Part shown: one piece after another, positions 61,564 through 64,000 of the stretch
Position numbering within the stretch: the stretch's first letter is position 1
How the letters are laid out: the number at the start of each line of letters is the position of its first letter
Source of the DNA: Jutongia huaianensis
GTDB taxonomy: Bacteria; Bacillota; Clostridia; Lachnospirales; Lachnospiraceae
Reading direction: 5' to 3'
Assembly (NCBI RefSeq): GCF_014384985.1
Contig: NZ_JACRSX010000005.1
Location: 62,001 to 126,000 of the forward strand
Length of the DNA stretch: 64,000 nucleotides
The notes under the pieces: model-generated
Seen by the model: the letters and a program-made list of their open reading frames with translations, nothing else
The model's database searches: none
Told to the model about the DNA's origin: nothing
Made by a program: the position numbers and the translations under genes

Positions 61564-62952
61564 TTATTTCAGAATATCCTGAAGATCATTAAAACCGGTA
61601 TGGGTAGTTACTACCATAACCGTATCTCCGACCTGAATGGAATCAGAACCGGTCGGGATCAGAATGGATCCGTTGCGGCTGATAAAGCAGATTAACAGAT
61701 TGTCCTTGAGAGACAGATCCATTAAAGGTATATCTGTGACAGCAGATAGTTCATTGACGCGGAATTCAATGGCTTCTGCACGGGAATCAAACATATGGTA
61801 CAGTGTTTCGATATTGCTGCCCATAGAATCCTTTTTGGCGCGGACGTATGCAACGATGGTCTCGGAGATGATATACCGGGGGTAAACAACGCTTCCCAGA
61901 TCCAGACGGCTGATCACGTCCTTAAAATTCATCCGATTGATCTTTGTGATGACTTTCGCTTTGGAAATCTGTTTGGCATGGAGAGTCAAAAGTATGTTCT
62001 CCTCGTCAATACCGGTCAATGGAACGAAAGATTCAATCGAATCAATGCCTTCCTCTTCCAGCAGGTCTTCGTCTGTACCATCTCCGTTGATAATGGTAGC
62101 TTTTGGAAGAAGCTCACTTAAGACTTCACATCGTTTCAGATCCTGCTCCACAATCTTGACGGAAACGCCCATCGGCAGGAGCTGCTTTGCGAGATAGTAT
62201 GCCGCTTTGCTGCCGCCAATGATCATGGTACTTTTTACCTGATTTGTTTTGATGCCGATATCCTCCAGAAAAAAGCGACCGTGTCCCTTCGGTGCGACAA
62301 AGGAAATCTTATCTCCGCCCAGAAGAAGGGAATCGCCGGATGGGATGTACATGGCACCACTGCGCTCAATGCCACAGATCAATACACTTGTGTTGATCTT
62401 TTTACTGAGCATTGCCACGCTCATTCCGTCTAATATATTATTTTCGGGGATTTGAATCTTGATCAGCTCAGCCTGTCCATGGGCAAAAGAATTGACTTCT
62501 AATGCGGTTGGCAGATACAGGATCCTTGCAATCTCTCTGGCAGCCTCCAGCTCCGGATTGATGATCATGGCAAGTCCAAGCTTGTCCCGGAGATAACTTG
62601 CCTCTCCGCTGTAATCCGGGGTGCGGACGCGGGCAATCGTGGAGCAGTTTGCAACCTGATTTGCCACGGTGCAGCACAGAAGATTTAATTCATCCGATTC
62701 TGTTACAGCGATCAGCAGATCCGCAGAGGCAATACCGGCGTCCATCTGAACACGGTGGCTGGCACCGTTTCCGGCTACGCCCATAACATCATAAATGCTT
62801 CCGACTTCCTGGACCTTTTTGGCATCCTGATCAATGATCGTAATATCGTGTCCTTCTTTTACAAGCTGTTCGATCAGTGTAAGTCCTACTTTTCCGCAGC
62901 CAACGATAATAATATTTAGTCCCTGTTTCGCCGGCTTCTTTGCGATCAACAT
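61564..62952 (-). CDS. trkA: Trk system potassium transporter TrkA
   Basis: This 462-residue cytoplasmic regulator has two RCK halves, each with a Rossmann nucleotide fold (IIIVGCGKVGLTLIEQL near residue 15; MIIGGSKAAYYLAKQLL near 235) and a following TrkA-C domain (residues about 140-220 and 380-460, ending ILIPTGSDSIQVGDTVMVV). NAD(H)- or ATP/ADP-type ligands control TrkH opening. The ATG at 62952 has GGGAGG upstream and is preferred over a longer form. Confidence 0.95.
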   Translation of the reverse strand: MLIAKKPAKQGLNIIIVGCGKVGLTLIEQLVKEGHDITIIDQDAKKVQEVGSIYDVMGVAGNGASHRVQMDAGIASADLLIAVTESDELNLLCCTVANQVANCSTIARVRTPDYSGEASYLRDKLGLAMIINPELEAAREIARILYLPTALEVNSFAHGQAELIKIQIPENNILDGMSVAMLSKKINTSVLICGIERSGAMYIPSGDSLLLGGDKISFVAPKGHGRFFLEDIGIKTNQVKSTMIIGGSKAAYYLAKQLLPMGVSVKIVEQDLKRCEVLSELLPKATIINGDGTDEDLLEEEGIDSIESFVPLTGIDEENILLTLHAKQISKAKVITKINRMNFKDVISRLDLGSVVYPRYIISETIVAYVRAKKDSMGSNIETLYHMFDSRAEAIEFRVNELSAVTDIPLMDLSLKDNLLICFISRNGSILIPTGSDSIQVGDTVMVVTTHTGFNDLQDILK

Positions 62953-63078
62953 AAATCTTACCTCCCAAAACAAATACCCGGACGACACACAAAAAACGTG
63001 GAAGACAGGGTGACATATCTAAACACTCTATACTATATTCTTTTTTTACACAAGTTTCAAGAAAAATTTGTCCGGAAT

Positions 63079-63106
63079 CATAAGAAAGAATTTTCTGCAT
63101 AGGATG
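63079..63106 (+). promoter_or_regulatory. possible sigma-E type promoter of spoIIID
   Basis: CATA (63079-63082) and CATAGGAT (63098-63105) are spaced about as in mother-cell sigma-E promoters, whose -10 consensus is CATACAAT. spoIIID is sigma-E dependent in Bacillus. The match is partial. Confidence 0.35.
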
Positions 63107-63137
63107 AAGTAAGGTATGAAATGAGGAGAAACACTCA

Positions 63138-63458
63138 GTGGAAAAGAAAAAATATGAAAAATATCGGTTAGGTTCATTGTCAGAATGTCTGGAGGAACGC
63201 GCCGTTTTGCTGGCACAGTATATGATCGAACATAAAGCAACGGTCCGGCAGACAGCGGCAGTATTCGGGGTCAGCAAAAGCACGGTACATAAGGATCTGA
63301 CGGAGAAGCTTCCGGCGATCAATCACGCTCTGGCATCGCAGGTACGGGAGGTACTGGATGTCAATAAGTCTGAACGCCATATCCGGGGAGGACTTGCCAC
63401 GAAAGAAAAATATCTTCTAAAAGAAAAAGAACAGGAGAAATTCCGGAATGCTTATTAA
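63138..63458 (+). CDS. spoIIID: sporulation transcriptional regulator SpoIIID
   Basis: This 106-residue DNA-binding protein controls mother-cell genes during sporulation. The core is typical: ERAVLLAQYMIEHKATVRQTA, then the recognition helix FGVSKSTVHKDLTEKLP, then LASQVREVLDVNKSERHIRGGLATKEKY. It has about 15 extra residues at both ends compared with the Bacillus protein. It starts with GTG, nine bases after AGGAG. Confidence 0.95.
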   Translation: MEKKKYEKYRLGSLSECLEERAVLLAQYMIEHKATVRQTAAVFGVSKSTVHKDLTEKLPAINHALASQVREVLDVNKSERHIRGGLATKEKYLLKEKEQEKFRNAY

Positions 63459-63514
63459 ATGCATGGAAAATTCTCCTGCTTCAGGAAGCTCTCTGTCAGA
63501 GCTTAAAAACTGTA

Positions 63515-64000
63515 TTATGACTGCTTCTCATTGATGGCACGGATCGTTTCCTGGATATCTTCCCAGGTCAGCTGGTCTGTGCTGAATGAGAGAATGGAAT
63601 GCAGCGGGGTATCATTATACATTGCCCGCATCATCATTGCTGTTCCGCCACCCATACTGTCATTCTCTTTGTCAGCGGAATCAATAAAGCCGCTTTTGAC
63701 CATCAGATCATCAAGAGGAGACGGATCGTTTGCGTGATCATATACATCACCGCAGGAGGTAATATCTGTTACGATAAACGGCAGTTTCTGCTCATTTTCC
63801 AGATGAAGCGTCAGACGCTGACGTACATCCCTGGAGGAAGCGGAGAGTAACAGTTCATAGTCTCCGGATGGTGCATACCAGTCATGGATCTGTGTATTGT
63901 AATAGGAAAAGGAACGTTCATCCAGCTCCAGGGTGATCGTTTTGGTTTCGCCCGGCTCCAGACCGATCTTGGTGAAGTTTCGCAGCTCCTGTTCCGGACG
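63515..64000 (-). CDS. C-terminal end of GH3-type glycosidase, start outside window
   Basis: The frame is open to the right edge; only the last ~161 residues are seen. They include a fibronectin-III-like domain of GH3 beta-glucosidases: RPEQELRNFTKIGLEPGETK, TITLELDERSFSYYN and SGDYELLLSASSRDV. A further C-terminal extension of about 90 residues (MVKSGFIDSADKENDSM and on) has no domain I recognise. The enzyme probably cleaves beta-glucosides or xylosides, matching the cellulase upstream in the window, but the catalytic part is not visible. Confidence 0.8.
   Translation of the reverse strand, partial: RPEQELRNFTKIGLEPGETKTITLELDERSFSYYNTQIHDWYAPSGDYELLLSASSRDVRQRLTLHLENEQKLPFIVTDITSCGDVYDHANDPSPLDDLMVKSGFIDSADKENDSMGGGTAMMMRAMYNDTPLHSILSFSTDQLTWEDIQETIRAINEKQS

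Overview
The window looks like chromosome of an anaerobic, spore-forming Clostridia bacterium, most likely a gut Lachnospiraceae. This is inferred from spoIIID, a CotS-type coat protein, a DUF3794/LysM coat-assembly protein, MecA, DUF4250, DUF1858, a clostridial 2[4Fe-4S] ferredoxin, an iron-dependent alcohol dehydrogenase and a GH5 cellulase with a Big2-like domain. Most of the sequence is ordinary core genome with good Shine-Dalgarno sites and clear stem-loop terminators. No rRNA, insertion sequence, integrase or CRISPR array was seen.

Layout. 1-7.2 kb: end of an M24 aminopeptidase, a PAP2-type membrane protein, a DUF5662 protein, and an AraC regulator divergent from a heterodimeric ABC exporter with one degenerate ATPase site. 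7.2-11.1 kb: an accessory patch with a DUF1703 remnant, an AAA_14/DUF4143 ATPase followed by a NADAR protein, a shared terminator, and a second convergent AAA_14/DUF4143 ATPase. 11.1-20 kb: a DUF885 peptidase, a Gx-transporter gene, a response regulator/ABC/histidine kinase efflux cassette, CotS and a PEGA lipoprotein. 20-28 kb: phosphoglucomutase, an AraC regulator divergent from a secreted GH5 cellulase, and glgB. 28-34 kb: a secreted GH25 lysozyme, two identical tRNA-Lys(CTT) genes in inverted orientation around a CAP-domain protein, and two aminotransferases. 34-40 kb: rpsF-ssb-rpsR, then a pantothenate/CoA operon (PanG-like, panB, panC, panD, coaBC) and truA. 40-50 kb: Fe-ADH, ferredoxin, DUF1858, mecA, and a GH18/amidase/tsaC/phosphatase-like/rpiB run ending at ilvE. 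50-64 kb: DUF3794-LysM, a chemoreceptor, GNAT, murG-DUF4250, a MacAB-like exporter, trkH-trkA, spoIIID and the end of a GH3 glycosidase.

The most unusual signal is in the 7.2-11.1 kb patch. Each of the two AAA_14/DUF4143 ATPase genes is preceded by four copies of a short direct repeat (about 15 bp) separated by variable 17-20 bp spacers, giving a period of 32-34 bp. The repeat sequences of the two genes are unrelated, but the geometry is the same. In both, the copy nearest the gene overlaps the -35 region and the spacer of a recognisable promoter (TTGAAA-17-TATTCT and TTGAAG-17-TAATAT). This suggests an ATPase with its own cognate repeat array, either for self-regulation or self-marking. I know of no named system that describes it.

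Other points worth a look are a YwlE-position phosphatase-like protein whose P-loop has lost its arginine, response-regulator-type direct repeats in front of the ABC efflux operon, a CRE/LacI-like operator upstream of the DUF885 peptidase, and structured leaders upstream of rpsF and of the pantothenate operon.
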